Below, piece after piece: positions 63,669-64,000 of a stretch of DNA of 64,000 nt. Source of the stretch: Planctomycetaceae bacterium (GTDB lineage: Bacteria; Planctomycetota; Planctomycetia; Pirellulales; PNKZ01). The stretch covers positions 1 through 64,000 of the forward strand of contig JAEUIN010000212.1 of the NCBI GenBank assembly GCA_016793115.1, in the 5' to 3' direction. Position 1 is the first letter of the stretch. Every line of letters starts with the position of its first letter. The translations under genes were made by a program, and so were the position numbers. The notes under the pieces are model-generated. The model saw only the letters and a program-made list of their open reading frames with translations, had not been told where the DNA came from and searched no databases.

Positions 63669-64000
63669 ATGCACGATGTCTTGCTCGTCGGCGGCGGCGC
63701 CGTCGGATTGTCGATCGCCCTAGAACTCGCGCGACGAGGGAAACGCGTACACGTCGTCGAACGCGGCGTGCTGGGCGGCGAATCCTCGTGGGCCGGCGCG
63801 GGGATCGTGCCGCCCGGCCGCTTCGATAAGCAAGACTCGCCGCTGGTGCAACTCGGCGGGCTTTCGGCCGAAATGCACGTGGAACTCGCCGAGCGCCTAC
63901 GCCGCGACACCGGCATCGACAACGGCTATCGCGTGACGGGCGCTCTCTATCTCGCGCCTAACAAGGAACATCGAGCGCACTTGGAAGAGGAAGTGGCGCC
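63669..64000 (+). CDS. thiO: Glycine oxidase ThiO-like FAD enzyme, 3'-truncated
   Basis: First 110 codons of a D-amino-acid-oxidase-type FAD enzyme, cut by the window end. MHDVLLVGGGAVGLSIALEL is the FAD-binding Rossmann start with GxGxxG, followed by VVERGVLGGESSWAGAGIVPP, the pattern of ThiO glycine oxidases, which supply iminoglycine for thiamine thiazole. The rest of the protein and any thi neighbours lie outside. Confidence 0.8.
   Translation, partial: MHDVLLVGGGAVGLSIALELARRGKRVHVVERGVLGGESSWAGAGIVPPGRFDKQDSPLVQLGGLSAEMHVELAERLRRDTGIDNGYRVTGALYLAPNKEHRAHLEEEVA

Noticed and set aside
1..64000. tRNA, rRNA, tmRNA, insertion sequences, phage or integrase genes
   Set aside because: None was recognised by eye on either strand; a dedicated covariance-model search would be needed to exclude small RNA genes.

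Overview
The window is GC-rich, densely coded bacterial chromosome with no rRNA, tRNA, phage or insertion-sequence genes that I could see. It looks like a planctomycete (Planctomycetota, probably Pirellulales; inference). Supporting features are the two Ser/Thr kinases with a shared N-terminal module, planctomycete-type cytochrome c (PSCyt1-like) domains, a BBP2-type beta-barrel, a pyrophosphate-type phosphofructokinase, ComB, futalosine-route menaquinone genes, many secreted proteins of unknown function, and weak or absent Shine-Dalgarno sequences before many starts.

Layout. 1-7 kb: tripartite efflux pump (adaptor cut by the window edge, ATPase, permease), a redoxin-like secreted protein without cysteines, and two tandem secreted paralogues closed by a strong terminator. 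7-12 kb: an EboB-type TatD hydrolase with a small partner, a HEAT-repeat protein overlapping a membrane protein, and a membrane-anchored coiled-coil protein. 12.6-20 kb: polA-coaE, rho, ribH, nusB, ftsY. 20.5-27 kb: outer-membrane barrel, PII signal protein with an unusual upstream sigma-54 unit, secreted DUF1080-like protein, pfp, and accB-accC. 27-34 kb: larB, nnrD, a DUF4240 protein, rpmB, gatC-gatA-gatB, and an inositol-monophosphatase-type phosphatase. 34-42 kb: Rrf2 regulator, lspA, a DksA-type zinc-finger protein, thrC, a HIRAN protein, an HD-GYP protein, dapB and a small conserved gene between repeats. 42-50 kb: recG, small membrane proteins, the menaquinone cluster ubiE-ubiX-mqnP-mqnE, comB. 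50-64 kb: glycyl-tRNA synthetase, TIM-barrel protein, Gly/Tyr-rich TPR protein, zinc-ribbon membrane protein, SIS isomerase, a di-cytochrome protein, a zincin, two tandem kinases, a glutaredoxin-like protein and the start of a ThiO-like oxidase.

How the genes fit together. Most of the window is housekeeping: replication and repair (polA, recG), transcription (rho, nusB), translation (gatCAB, glyS, rpmB), protein export (ftsY, lspA), fatty acid synthesis (accBC), glycolysis (pfp), amino acids (thrC, dapB), cofactors (ribH, coaE, thiO), and menaquinone. GatCAB implies tRNA-dependent Asn or Gln formation. The four menaquinone genes lie head to tail and encode the aminofutalosine synthase step plus prenylation, a UbiX-type flavin prenyltransferase and the final methylation.

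The most unusual signals are non-coding. (1) A 134-bp composite palindrome at 38169-38302 lies between two convergent genes; its outer and inner inverted repeats share one centre. (2) A good -24/-12 (sigma-54) promoter at 21990-22005 is followed within about 60 nt by an intrinsic terminator, upstream of a PII gene that has its own -35/-10-like promoter. This suggests a short sigma-54-driven RNA or an attenuated leader. (3) Heptanucleotide repeat tracts of three different sequences occur at 41786-42283, 30370-30425 and 19030-19131. I could not run homology, folding or genome-wide repeat searches, so novelty is unproven.
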